NCBI GenBank assembly: GCA_949316235.1
Contig: OX438755.1
Coordinates: 15,517,151 to 15,581,150 of the forward strand
DNA from: Oegoconia quadripuncta
Lineage: Eukaryota > Arthropoda > Insecta > Lepidoptera > Autostichidae
DNA: 64,000 nt
Reading direction: 5' to 3'
Shown here one piece after another: positions 36,801-51,800 of this stretch. Every line of letters begins with the position of its first letter. Positions within the stretch are counted from its first letter, which is position 1. Below the pieces are notes generated by a model, which saw only the letters and a list, made by a program, of their open reading frames with translations, did no database searches and was not told where the DNA came from. Position numbers and translations under genes: made by a program.

Positions 36801-39800
36801 AACGTCGTTGATGTTGCGTGTCGCTTGTGCCGCGTTGCTGCCACGACGGTACTCATATTCCATAATTACTCGAATTTTTAACGTATCCATGATGACGAAA
36901 AAGATTGAAATGCGATGAAAATGTAACACTAATCAATAAACAAATGACTACTTTTGGAAAAAGAATTCCATGCTTTTAAAATAAAACTAATTTGAAATTA
37001 GAATTCTTAGCCAAACAAAAATTATTTTGATTTGAAATGGCCAGTACTGCAGAACGGCAATTTCACAGGTAAAGACCTATTACTATGTATCAAAATTACT
37101 CCTACCTTTGATCCGCCTCAGTCAAAATTACAGTGTTATTTTTGGAGATTCTGTTTCATAGGAGTCTTTTGTCTAGAAGTTTTTTCGTCTACAGAATCCA
37201 GATTTTACACACATATATAACGTCACGACCTTTATCCCAAATGGGATGCTCACAGATATCTCATCATACGCGTATAAACGTCTACCCCTAAGTGTTACAA
37301 ACATTAAAAGTTTAATGTTTGAAGCAACATCCGCGGTTCACCTTCGAAATATATAAAAATGCACACGTGTTAGGGGGTAAGCTCATCACCGTTGAAACGT
37401 GTAAATCTATAGATGTTTTTTGGTGTTAGTCGTCTTTGACGACACCCACGGGAAGAGATGAGTTGTTCTATTTTTTAACGCTTTAGGTTTTGAATTTACG
37501 TCACTGATATTATTAGGTTATTTCATAGAATCTCCGTTGCTTTAGAGATTTTAAAACTGTGTACTTACTTTTTATAAAAATAATAACTGAAGTCTTGCCT
37601 AAACACGACACCGATACGCTCGTTCATTAGATTTTGTACATCTAGGCCTTTTGTTCTGTAATACGTATAAAATATGTCAGAGTCACAGTTTTTAAAATGT
37701 TTTTTTTTTCATTACTATTCACTTAAAACTAGGCAAAGTTATGGATACTAGATAACGGATAAATAGTACTTAAATATTTATATAAATATCTATGATTTCG
37801 GAATTCGTCCTAAATAACACTTGGTCGGAGATCGTTTGTTCGATTTCTATATACCTAGTGGTGTACATTTTACTACTCAGTTGTGGGGTATTTTTATTAT
37901 GTAACATGACCTAACCTGGCCGCCACCATCTTATTTAACCTGCCGCCCAAGCAGCAACATTGATGGCAGTGTATTCTGGCTGTTTGAGATAAGATATCCA
38001 GTCCCCCAAATAAGTTGGATTTCACGGTGAGAGCACTTCCATCTTCGGCCCCATGTTCTTTTAATATCAGGTGTAATTGAGGTCAAGTGCTAACCTGCAG
38101 AAAAACTCCTAGCACGATGCGAACTCGCAACTGTTCGTTTTAAAGATAGGGTCACTGCCGATTATACGAAACGGTCGCCAAATTATATATCTGTATAATT
38201 CAATTCTTTACCTTCATGACTAAATGAATGAATGCCGTGGTCAATCATATAATATATTCGAAATCCCTCAGGATATTATCTTTCACGCAAAAGTTCTTAG
38301 ATTACATTATAAAATATTTGTTTTTTTTTCGATGGAATTCGCAGGACCTGGGGGTCTACTCTCTAACGAAAGTAGTTTCGGACGGCCGTAACTTCGGACT
38401 TTTTCTTTTGCTAAGAATCCTTTATTTGCATAACTTCAGACGTTCCTTGCGTCTCGTACTAACCTGTGATGTATGACTATATACAACAAAAGTAAAGTAA
38501 TGACGAATTGTTTATAATTGACATAGCAAACTGCAAAAGATAAAGTCCGAAGTTACGGCCGTCCAAAGCTATTTTCGTTAGAGAGTAGACCCCCTGGGTC
38601 GAACTGTGTAAGTATTTGGGTGAATGTGTATACCTAGCTAGACGGTTATTATGACAACCGAAGCATGAGAGACGTCAGGGAATTAGATCTAGTTCCACTG
38701 AATCCTGCTTCATTCTGAGTTTGTTCAGCGAATAAAAAATGAACTCCTTATAGACGACCTCCATAGGCAGACTTATACTTTTTTCACAATCTTTAACACT
38801 CATTCTGAGAAAAACATTCCTCTGTCTCCAGAAATAATTCAGTTAAGAAGAAAACTCCAGCGAGCGGGACCCTTTTATAAATAAGGAATCAATAAACTTT
38901 ACATATTCATTTCAGAGGAAATCCTTCATTGATCACGTCCATATGAAAATAATTCAGAAATAAATTCGCTAGACTTCTCACATGCTTCCGTGACCGGTAG
39001 ATATGCTATAGGTGTAAACACATGTGGTACCGCAGCACTTGAATAACTGGCAATTATAGCTTAAAATATTCATAAAAAATTCACTCACCGCAACCACAAG
39101 TAGCCGAAGTACTCTAATGCCCTATCAATCACCACTTTTGGTACCCTCTCGTCTCTCAAAAATGCCTCGAGCTGATTGACGCCTTGTTGGAACATCGACG
39201 TGCCTTGGTTAGACAAGATCAAGAGAGCCTGGCAGTAACATGTTGTACACCTGTGAAATTAAGTATAGGTATGATTTTTTTTTCTATTGGTGACTTTTAA
39301 GAATCTGTCTCAAATACCTACAAGATAAAATTCAACCCACAACAAATATGCCAATGTTTATTGTGTCATGTCTTCGTAAACTTGTGTAAGCCCGACCAGC
39401 TCAGATATTCTGGTCAAGCCACACTCACTATGATGATTATCATGAGTTCATTTGAAATCACGGGTTACGGTCTACAGGGGCGAGCGACATGCTGAGACAC
39501 GCAGTTTTGGCCTCCGCGTGGGCGCTCATGTGAAACGAGTGCCAGTCGTTCCCCGTTACGCGTAACTTTGTGCCTCTGTTTTGTGTACACCCTAAAGTGA
39601 CAATAGAACTTTGACCTTGATTCAGAACTTTCATTTACGCACCCCTGCCAAGCTACCATCTGATACAGTGAACTATATAGGTATATAACATATCCCGAAA
39701 CTGGTGACGTTACAAGATACCTAAAAGTCGTATGAATCACCTCCTCTTTGTATTTGCTCCGTGGTGGAAACACACTTCATCATTGTGACCCTAACAAGTC

Positions 39801-42800
39801 TTTTGGGCAAGGTCCTTCTCACTAGGAGAGGATATGGGGCATAATCCACCACATAAACCCAGTACGGATTAGTGGATTATTAAAATATACACAGTGTTTA
39901 TAAAACGTTGGTAGGGTTATATGTTTAGTATAACTTTAGTTGGTGGCAAGACATTTTTAAATTGTTGCCTGGCTATTAAAATAACAATACCACCATCTTA
40001 TCAAGTCTACGTGATTTCGACAGCATTGTTATGTTCCATCTGTTTGGGATAAGATACCGGTTCCGGGTGATTGCGCTTTCACCTTCGGCCTCTTCATCAT
40101 TTAATATCAGGTGTGATTGAGGGATTCAGGTCAAACGCTAACCTGTTTAGCAAAAGAAGAATTAATCACATCATCTTTAATACTCACCATAAAAATAGAC
40201 CGAGACCGATGAATAGAGCTCCAGCAGTAACAGTGTTTCGATCAATATAAAAAACCCCCAAATTACTTAGAAACAAGCCACACTGCGCGAGATTAAAACT
40301 TTCAGCGTAGGCCTGAAATTTTTAATAGAGATATTACACAAAATACATCAACAGTCTAAAGACAAACAATGAATGAATACTGGAAATGTAAAGTTGAGAC
40401 TCTACTGTTGTAGAGTAAGCCAAGTAAATTAAAAGACATGATTCAAATTAAGAATTGACCACAGTTATATTGAATTAATCTATCAATCAAATGAAGAATA
40501 AAGAATAGCATAATTAACAAAAACTGCATAAAGGATCACAGCGTACAGCGTTGAATTCATACTAGTTGGCATTAACAGTAGCGATAGCTATCTAGTGGCA
40601 AAAAGGGAACCGTTTTTGTTACGCTTTCCTCTTTTGTTCTTTTTATGCACAACGGGTTGGTACTTGGCCTCAATCACACCTGATGTTAAGTAAAGATGAG
40701 GTCGAAGGTGGAAGCATACTGACCCGGAAACCTCAACACATTTGGGGGACTGGCTATTGTATCTCTGACAACCGAAACACAACAATGCTATTAACATTGC
40801 TGTTTGGCGGCTGATTTAGATAAGATGGTGGTAACTAGCCAGCCGGACATTTAAAATGCCCTACCTCCAACCAAACCGAGTATTTAAACATGTGCCCCGC
40901 TGGGGACTGAACCCGCGACCTCCGAATCGTAAACCCAATGTTGTTTACATTGAGAATTAATATTGAAAAAATTGAAATAATATTGAAAAAAGTGGTTAGA
41001 AGCTGTCACGTAATCTTTATCGACACACAGCATCTCAATAATTCCATCACACAATTGATTGTAGCTCACCTCACTTAGCTACCATATTTATATGTTTAGG
41101 AAATGGCTTGTTTCCTAATTTAAAGAAACCAATTAAAGCCAGAAGAAAGAGAAGAAAAAAGAAAGAAGAAGAAATCCCTCTATGGGACAAGTCCGCCGTT
41201 GTACTCAAATTCTGTATCAATGCAAAATTAATGTAAGCATTTACAAACAAACAAACAGAACAAATCCATTCCGTTGTGTAAAGCATGTAGTACATGCGAT
41301 TTCAGTAACTTTAGGCCAATATCAGTATATTTTTGATGCCTGGGAGGAATCGCAGGAGGTCATTGGCGTCTGTGCGATCTGTCCCAAGGCTTTTGATTGT
41401 GTTCATTACGATATATTAATTACGGAATCTTTTATAATTAAATTTATGTAATAGATATCAGACGGTTGATTTTAATGTCACTCCTCTAGCGTGCCTCAAG
41501 GTTTAATTCTCGGACCATTTTTGTTTTTTCTTTATATTAATTACTGACCTCATCTTCCCGGAATTTATATGAAATATCAATTATCTAGTAACGATGTAAT
41601 CATGGCAATTCTTTAAATTGTTAACTACTTCACCGTATATAATCTGCTTTTGAACGAGAAACATTGAATATAGAAATTTTATTTTACCGTCATATTTGAC
41701 GTTGAAATATACGGCATAGTTATAATATTTTTTTATAGTGATCGCGCCAGACATTTCTTAGCTTCACTAATCGAAAACCCATAGCAAGTACACAAATCTT
41801 AATACTGAAGTTAATTAATAGGTATACAAGTAAGGCCTTCCTTCCGCTAGATCCCAATTTGTCATCGCCCTAGCTAAATGCAGATCAAAACCTAATTACT
41901 TACAACATGCAGTTGTGGTTCGGTAATGACTCGTTCTATTTGAAGATAATCTGGAATCCAGCAGCCGTTAGTTCGTGTCATAGAAATAACTTTCTCTCTT
42001 TCATCAAATTCAAACGTGATACAATGGCTTAAAAAGTAGGTACTCGCTCCGAACATAATTAGTAACACCACAACTTGCCACTTAAATATCTGAAAAGAGC
42101 AACGTTTCAAGTATAAAATAATTAGGAATATGTAAATATCCATGGACATACATATAGTTCAATCTAGTTCCATACTAAGCAATTAGCATTGTCTAAGGTT
42201 ACCCAAATGAAAAGAAAGAAAAACATTTATTCAGCTTACAATGGGCATGTACATGAAATTTTTTTTGAGAAATGGATACTATTAAACTTCATGAATACCT
42301 CATATCGAAAACATGATGTATACTTACATGTCCGTATTCATTATACAAAAGTGTGCCCCTAATGGGATTTAAATCCACGACCTTTTGACATAGTAGTTAG
42401 GCTTTCTATCTACTGTAGCAACCAAACCTCTTATTGTTATGATAATGAACTCTATCGCTAACTGCAATTTCTAGGAATCGTGTATTCGAAACAATGAACA
42501 CTAAGCGTAAGAGGCAGCGCGCACTTGTGATTTTTAATCGGCCGATAGTTTAGTGGTAGTCATTTTCAATCATTCGATCGGTTCTTCAAATACAACATAC
42601 AAGTCGTAGTACCATATAACTCCATACTGAATCCAATTGTCGCCCGCCTTTGTCCAGCTGTGGACGTCTTTCGGCTGATGATAATGATAAAATGATGATG
42701 ATTTTATTACATACAAAATTTGGCATCAATACTGTCTGAATGGGTCGACGTTTACTGATAGAAATAGCTAAATACTTAGGTCATCATCATCCTATCAGCA

Positions 42801-45800
42801 ACAGAAAGTCCACTGCTGAACACATAGACGTCCCCCATAGAATTCCAGAGTGACCGGTTGGAAGCGGGCTGTATCCCGGGATTTCCCGTGACCATCAGAT
42901 CGTCTGTCCACCTTATAAGTGGGCCTACACTGCGCTTGCCGGTGCGTGGTCTCCACTCGAGAACTTTAACTACATAGAACTTTAAAGACATAGGTATCCA
43001 TCGGTAGGACGACCTGTTTGGTGTAGTGGTTAAAAATTCTGACTGCTATACCAAAAGGTCGCGGGTTCGAATCCCGCTAGGGACATAATGTTTGTATGAG
43101 GAATATAGACATGTGTTCCCGAGTTATGGATGTTTATCATTTATTTATGTATTTATTTACAAAAAAAAATTGTGTAGTTTATCAACCATCTGGTATCCAT
43201 AATACAAGTCTAGTTGCTTAGTGTAGAACAAGATGGCGCTGTGTGTATGTGCAAAGATATTTATTATTATTATTTATCCATCGGCATATACATACCATTA
43301 CATACGCAATATTAACAGTTGGTACGTCAGCAATATAATTGAAGTAACCCGTCACTATATACAGATGGGCGAATTTGCATATTAGATTCATGTTTAAAGC
43401 AAATTTAGAGTTCTTTCTAAAACAATCCACTATTGGAAAAGCACCAATCAGATCCAAGACAAAAGATCGACTTAGGTAGTGCCCTAAACGTTTTCCATAA
43501 CTAGATATAATTAAACCACGTTCATCATAGTAAGGTAACTGCAAGCAAGAATAAAATATTAATAAAACACCAAAAATCCAACTGCTTAAAAAAGCAACTA
43601 AAAACTCCCCAATTAATACTTCACCAAACAAATGTGTTATGAGCTATATATCTTGGAAATTGCTAACCGATTTTCATGACTAATATCCTCTTCCCTCTTT
43701 ACTCAAATCGAAACACGCATTACTGAGATATATCCGGACAAAGTTTGGACACACACATTTTTGGTTTTTTATGCACTACGGGTTATCACTTGACCTTAAT
43801 CACACCTGATGTTAAGTGAAGATGTGGCCGCAGGTTGAAGTTTGGGGGACTGGTTATCTCTCTGACAAGCGGAACACAACATTTGCCGGCAGACTTGATA
43901 AGATGGTGGTAGCTAGCCAGGCGGACAGTTTTAAAATGCCCCACCAACCAATCCAAGTACTAAATATGTACCTCGTTGGGGATCGAACCCGCGACCTACG
44001 ATTAGTAGTCCCTATGTTGTTTACAGTAAGCCACGGAGGCGGTCAAACAGACACATACAATGCCGTCACCCATCGAGGGTTAAAAATGTGTCACAATGTA
44101 TGACACAGGTAAGCTGTACAATAGAGGAATACTCAGACTCGTACTAAAATATTAGTTTCATTAATACTAACAAACATCTTTAAAGCAATGTCAGCCCAAG
44201 CGACAGCATCACAGAAAGCGCTGACTAAAGCGAGTTGATGATTAAACAAAACACCGCTTCCACCTGTTAGGTAGACAGAACAAGAACATAAATATACTAA
44301 AATTAACATATTAATGTGTGAAGAAAATAAATGAATAAGTGAAATTTTATTCGTGTAATTCCTGTTTACTTGTGACTCCACCCCTGATTATGAACAACTT
44401 GCCACTAGGACCCATAGCCGAATTTGATCAAAAATTTTTGATTAACCATACATAGTAAACCATTCCGAAAGCACCTTTAGTATGGAAATGCAACAATGGA
44501 TTTTTTTTTATCGAATACGACTATGGTTTTTGGAGAGAGTTGTTCAAAATTCAAATTCAACCTGTATATAAAATAATTTATATAGGCACGCTAGCGCCCC
44601 GCCAAGTCGTAATTCGCACTAAACGGTTCGAGTCTTCATTCATCTCTCTCAAGATCTCAAGGTTGTAGGATTCAGGAAAAACTGACGCCGGAAAGAAATT
44701 CCATACCTTGGCTGTTCGTATTATACGAATCTTACAACTTTGAGATCTTCAAGAGCAGGGTAAATAGGCATCTACTGAGATCGCGGGCTTCATCTTCTGC
44801 CACATCGTCACTTTCCATCAGGTGAGATTGTAGTCATACGCGTATAAAGTTAGGTTATCATAAAAATAGGTATAACATTTTTATTTTACGAACGGTCTCA
44901 TCCACCACAACTATATTAAAACACGACTGATATTTTGTGATAAAAGTCACAGTGAGTGTTACAATAAACAACAATGTTGATTGTATTTAGTAATTGTGTA
45001 ATTCCATACGATACTTTTTCAATGATCATTTAACCATGTCTTCAGAGTAATCAACATACATCAAGGCAGAGACCACAGACTCATCAAAGTAAAAAAAATA
45101 GTAATGCAAGTGCTCCATTCCGCTTGTGGAAGCGAACGTAGGTATACACATATACACACGCTTAAAATAATTTAAAGTAATCTAATCAGACATCTACTTT
45201 GTGCATCTAACATCAAATAATACTTAGGTAACTAAGGTGGTTCTCACACAGTGACTCAAGACGGAGTCTCAGGCGTCATAACAATTTTATTAATATTCAA
45301 ACTATGCTATAGATCCAGTTCACAGCCACTGGGGTGAGCTCATTAACTTCTTTTAAGCCACCAGAATATTGCCTGCCGGGTCAATTATTCATAATAGTGG
45401 CAATCGTCTGCTTGGGCGTACCATAGTGTCATGCCATCTGAATGCCGCATGAGCATTGGCTCAACTTGTTGATATATGTGTCCGACGGTGCGCCTTAAAC
45501 CATGTAATTTTAATCTAGGGGTCTCGGATAAGGTCGTAGAAACTCGCAGATTTGCCGCTTCGTAGTCATTTCAAAAAGTAATTATCGCATTGATTTGTTA
45601 GCACCATGCAGTACAACGTAATGTATGACTCTAAATACTGCAAGCGATATGACGGACTGACACTGCGTCTTGCGTCACCGAAATAAAATATAAATGTACC
45701 TCTGACTGATGCTCCAACTATTGAAACAATAACGATTAACATTCGAAATAACAGCCAGTATTTCACTAAACTGTAAAAAAATTACTGTTTATAAAATTCA

Positions 45801-48800
45801 TAGGCACATGTTAGGACCAACAAAAAAAGAAAGACAGTGAAAGTGAGTCTTACAAGTGAGGCCAATCAAATTTGCGCCTGAATTACAGAACTGTAAACGA
45901 GAACGCACACACATGTAACCAAAACACGGTTTATGAAGTTAGTAGACACGATTAATTATGTGAGGTGCGAATATTACCTACCTGATAATTTTCTCATATG
46001 GTTCTCATATAGTGCATGTCGATTTTTGACCATATAAATAGTTGCCCTGAGCCAGTCACGTTCATTGTACTAATTATTTTACTTTCGGGTCAGGAGACAA
46101 TTTATTATATTCTATCGCAATTTAAATTAATCGTGTATAAGTAGAGTTCGGTATTATAATATAATAATAATGCAACACTCGCTTAGTGCATAGAAAACTA
46201 GCCTCAGTAAGTTTTTCGCCGCGCTTCGTCTTTCCTATTTTGTTGGTCTATCTAGTTAGCGAAAAGACAAAGGGAGAGAAAATTTGGAAGATAATAGGTC
46301 ATTAGTTACTAAATTTTAGTCTTCAATTAGAGTTATCACGTCACACAGATCATTGTAATTTACTATGCAGAAATTAACTTGAGACCTTGAAATCTTAAAA
46401 TAATAGCAATTGCCCAAGGAAACAAAAGGAGTTAGAAACGAGGGCACGCACGCAACGGTTACCAGTATTGCATTAATGGACGTCTGCCTGGTCGCAGGCG
46501 CTAGTAGCAAGCGGTGCGGGGAACGGGAGGGGAAGGGCATTCCGCACGGGTCTCAGGTTGATTACTGCCAGTACTACGTTGATACTTAGTGGTTTGAGAA
46601 CATCAACCGGACCCGCACTATTATTACTTATTATGTATTTAATTTTTTGTCTTACGATTACGAGGCAGTACGGGTAATTCCTAATTATTCGGATAATGTA
46701 ATTATGCGTGAGCCCCTTACAAAGCCTCTGGATCTTCGAACATTCCCGCTTTAACTATGTCCTCCGGCCTGTTCATTTGCGCTGTTGCTTCTTTGTTCGA
46801 CTTATCCACAATATTGAATACAGATTTTCTTGCATGAAATATTCTTTCGCGTAATTTTTTTTGATACTGTAAAATATAAAACAATTTTCTACTTCAAGTT
46901 AAGAGCTTTGTTCTTGTCGATGTGTGAATTGACAGTAGGTATACATATTTATTTACAAATAACTTTGTTTAACCGGGAGCCGCTTATAGCTTTATTATCG
47001 GTTTTATTATCATACTAGTACTATGCTACACTAGTACTATACTAGATAGGTCTAGTTCCTATATATATATTGATAAAGCGGAAGTATGTTTTGTCTATTT
47101 TTCAATACCACGCTATTTTTTTCGTCGAAGAAATCACGCGGGCGGAGCTGCGGGCCGAAGCTAAACATAAAAGCTCAAACTGAAGCTTCGTACATCAACT
47201 AATTTGAGTCATTCTAACCTAAACTCTACTGGACAATGTTGTCTGCATTCGATGTATTCGAATTAAGACCGTTATGTCTGGATAGTGAAGAACCCTGCTT
47301 TCTGAAATCAACAGGTGTATCCCGCAAGGTAAAGGCTTTTGTGAGCAATACACACTTTTATTCCCGAGTCATGGATGATTGTATAAATATTTACTTATAT
47401 CTGTTATCACCATAGATCAGGGTAGGTAAATTGATTTCCATTTCAAGCTAGATTCGAACGTATTTCTCGCATAACAATAAATGTAATCAAGATTTTAATG
47501 AGACTTACATCCATTTTGAACTGAGAAATAAAATAAAAGTATAGCATTCGACTACCATGGCATACCTTGACATTGCAATGTTCATTATTCTTTATTTTCT
47601 CAATTTATAAAGAAGTCGCATAAAGAGATTAATTAACTCTGACCTGTACCCAGTGGCGTGCCTAGGGTTTCAAAATAAGGCAAGCCTAACAATGTTATAT
47701 CCACGACGTTTCACTTTTCAAGTGTCAATTTTTAAATCATATATTTTGCTAATACTGTGTTAATAGTTAATATTCCTGATCGAGTATTTAGTAAGGTAAG
47801 GCGGGCTTTTGGGCTTATTTGAAGGTCTTTTAATGTTTAGAACACCTGAATACTATTGTTTGGGATATCTCTGACCACTCGATTTGGGATACCTAGAAGT
47901 CGTGACGTTATGTAAGTATGTATCGCCACTGCCTATACCACCATTTTTTTTTTTTTTATGCACGACGGGTTCGTACTTGACCTCAATCACACCTGATGTT
48001 AAGTGAAGATGAGGTCGAAGGTGGAAGCGTACTAACCCGGAAACCCCAACACATTTGGGGGACTGGCTATCTTATCTCTGACAACCGGAACACAACAATG
48101 CTATTAACATTGCTGCTTGGCGGCAGATTTAGATAAGATGGTGGTAGCTAGCCAGGCGGACATTTTAATATGCCCTACCACCAACCAAACCGAGTACTTA
48201 AACATGTACCCCGCTGGGGATCGAACCCGCGACCTCCGAATCGTAAACTCAGTGTTGTTTACATTGAGCCACGGAGGCGGTTATAATAAAAACGACCAAA
48301 TTTATCCCTAGATAATGATTCTAATCTAATAAGGGCTTTATCAAGATTGAGAGTACATTTAAGAAGGTTTATTCCGTCCAGTTGCGCCCTCATTGGATAA
48401 ATTAAGATTTCTTTTTAAATACAGAATAAAACGAAAAAAAGACGCGTTGCATTTGGAAATCGTTAATGAGTGTCCCGTACAATTAGTAAGAACCAAATTT
48501 CAATTATCTGTATCAAGTGATTTGCCTTGTTCTTCTTAATTAACAGAAGAATAACCATGTCTAGCTGTTGGTGACATATTGTTATAACAAGTTTCAATCG
48601 TACAGTCTGAAACAGACCTTTAAAATCCATAATACAATTTAAGTTTACTTGGGAAATCATAATGTTTTTCAATCAAATCAAAATATTTTATTTCATTGGA
48701 TAAAATTATCACTTGAAAACGTCACTGTTAATATTAATATTACGTTTAAATTTAAATTAACTGCTCATTCACAAAGCTGACTCCCCAGAGAAGAACGAGC

Positions 48801-51800
48801 AAGAAACTATAGGGTTGCTCTTTTAAACAGATTATGGGATACAATTTGTGATTTGATAATTATATGAATAATAAGACAGCTATGTCCATGCTTGCTTATC
48901 ACTTATCATTCAAATAGTCCGTGATTTTATAATAGCCTTTTGCTAATAATTTCTGTTTTAAGATTGCTTTAAATTTATTTAAAGGCAAATTTTGAATGTC
49001 TACTGGAACCTTATTATAAAAGCGTATGCATTGCCCTTTGAAGGATTTACTAACTTTGTGAAGTCGGCTAATATAAACAGATAACTGGTTCTTATTCCTT
49101 GTATTAACATTGTGCCTATCACTATTTTTAGCGAATAAGGTTATTATTTTTTGCATATAACAAATTCTCATAAATGTATTGAGATGCCATTGTTAAGATA
49201 TTAATTTCCTTAAACTTATCTCTAAGAGACACTCTAGGTCCTAATTTATAAATTGCACGAATAGCACACTTCTGCAGAATAAAAATGATATGTATGAATA
49301 ACTTAGTATATTGTTGAACTCAGTAATGGCTGATTCAAAAACGTTAATGTTTTCCTGATTAGGCGTGTATAGGTTTCTCTGTTTCAGACTGTAACCAATT
49401 AGGTATTCAGAGTTCAATTTCAAGCATAATATGCAAAGATACATTGACATCATTTGTGGAATGTTATTGCAATTAATATTGCAAATAATAATGTTAATGC
49501 CCTAGACTTACTATTACTGCGTATGAACTGGGACGTTCAAACAATCAAAATGGTACCGCTTCATTGGTGTTAAAATGAGAGTTTGGAACCAATGCGAACT
49601 CGGTTACACACCGACTGCGTTCGCGAACTGTTGTATCTAATGCTGATTTATATTATAGAAAAATGCATCTCTTATTATAGGAAAGTGACTAAAAAATATG
49701 CTAATATCTTTTAAGTATAACAAACATAATGTTGGTATTACTCGTAAAACTCATGTTTTTAAACAATATTGTAATCTTTTAATCAATATTGTATTTTTTT
49801 CTTGCACTTTTATGTGAAAAATTTTGGCAGTGCGCGGTGGTTGTGGCCATTTATTCTCAGCAGTTCTATTAGTTCTTGAGGATTCTAGGAGATGGCGTCT
49901 TTTTTATCTACTAAGAAAGCGCGGAAAAGATTTGTTTGCGCTATATGGTAGCATAATATAAATCATAATTCGTCGGTCAGGAAGTAAGTCTAGACGTATT
50001 TCTTTGTTAGTATGTACTTATTTAGACATTAACTGTCTTTTCTTCAAGTGATTTAAAAAACTCACCACTTGATGTTTCTTTATATAATTATGAAATTGCT
50101 CTTCAAAAGTTGCTGAGAATTCTTTCACGCATGTTTCTATATACGACCATTCGTTCGGGTATAGTTTGATTATATTTATAAAATCTTTATATTGTATGTA
50201 CAATATCTGTAACAAAAATATATTTTAAGAAACTTTTTTCAGATCAATATACCAGAAAATATTAAACTACAAACCAACCTCACATTCGGTAGCAGCAATG
50301 TATGTCCTAACAGATGCAGTACCTAAGAATACAGAACTCAAGGAGAGCATTTCAGTCGGAGTAGTAAAGAAATCAATCAACTCTCCATCTTCAGTATGAT
50401 ACTCGCATTTTACTTTTCCCTGTAATTAAAAATAATAATTAATGTTGACTATTTTTATTTTATAATTGACTAGATACGCGTTTGTCCAAAACCTCACTTG
50501 TTGGAAACTGACGGCGTGATTAAACATATTGCACGCGATCTCAGTAGATGCCAGACGCAGAACTTGAAAATGTCAGTATTTTAGAATTTTGTAATTGGCT
50601 TATATGATTAACAAAGTTATGAGACGTATTGAACTAGTTATATCGAGATTATGTGAAATCAAGATCTAGTCTATTCGATAGTAACATATACACACACACG
50701 CATATATATGTAATTAAACAGGCAGCGAACCGATGCATGCATCCTCTCTAACATACACATATATACATAATTAATTAGTAAATAATCATATACTATATAT
50801 AATATACTGCCCTCTAATTGTTTACTATCTTCTTATAAGATAAGGAAGGGTGGATTTTCCTGGCACAGGCATTTTCATGCATAAAAGGAGGACCCCACAA
50901 CATAATTATCATGTAGATATCTTAGCTGAAGAAAATAAATTATTATTATTAGTAATAACACTATCTTTTAGGAAATGATCACTCCCCTTTTCGAGATTGA
51001 AATCTAAATTGTCGACAATCTTTTGAGCATTAATGTTGAAGAACTTTTGCAATGGCAGCAACTCTGACAGTGTGAACAAAATAGGAAGTTCTAATGTGTA
51101 CTGACTTTTCCAAATGTATGGAACAGCATACTAAACGTGGTTTCAGAATAGTTACTTCGTATGGGTAATCGAACATTTTTTGATCGAATTCGGCTAGGGT
51201 TCCTTAGGGAAAGTTATTCGTAGTCAGGAGTGGAGTCACCAGTAAACAGAAATTACACGAATTCAAATTCACCCTGTATACTTATTCTAAACTGCATATA
51301 GGTTAAGTCTAAAAAGTTAGTAGATATTACGCTCCTTCTTATTGAGGATAAAACTACTTATTATACTTTCTTTTGTACAAAAAAACATTTACAGTAAACA
51401 TTTAAAAAATCAAGGTAAGTAGATACTTACATTTACAATCCATGTCACGTTCCTACATTGAACTCCGAAAAGAAACAATATTGATGACTTGGGCATTATT
51501 AGAAATTTTGATTTGAGTGCTAATTTCTCTATAAGTCCAGAGTTAGCTCCTGCAAATGCTTGAGAAGCGCTTATAATCTTTTCTGCGGTCTGCCCATGAA
51601 ACTTCCAATATATATCATATGGTTCATGTTGCAATATATTAGAATGAAGAACATCCATTCCATGAAAATACTTCCAATGACATATCAAATATCTGTCTAA
51701 ACGTTTTAGTAGATCAGGATGGACTTTGTAATGATATAAATGCTCTTTGAGCTGATACACAAAATAGTTATAGTTAGTCATCGCTTTGTATTTCAAATAA

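Noticed and set aside
43013..43085. tRNA-like sequences with A and B boxes (also at 14040, 14940, 16411, 18990)
   Set aside because: They are the 5' heads of dispersed SINEs followed by shared bodies and tails, and do not fold convincingly as complete tRNAs.
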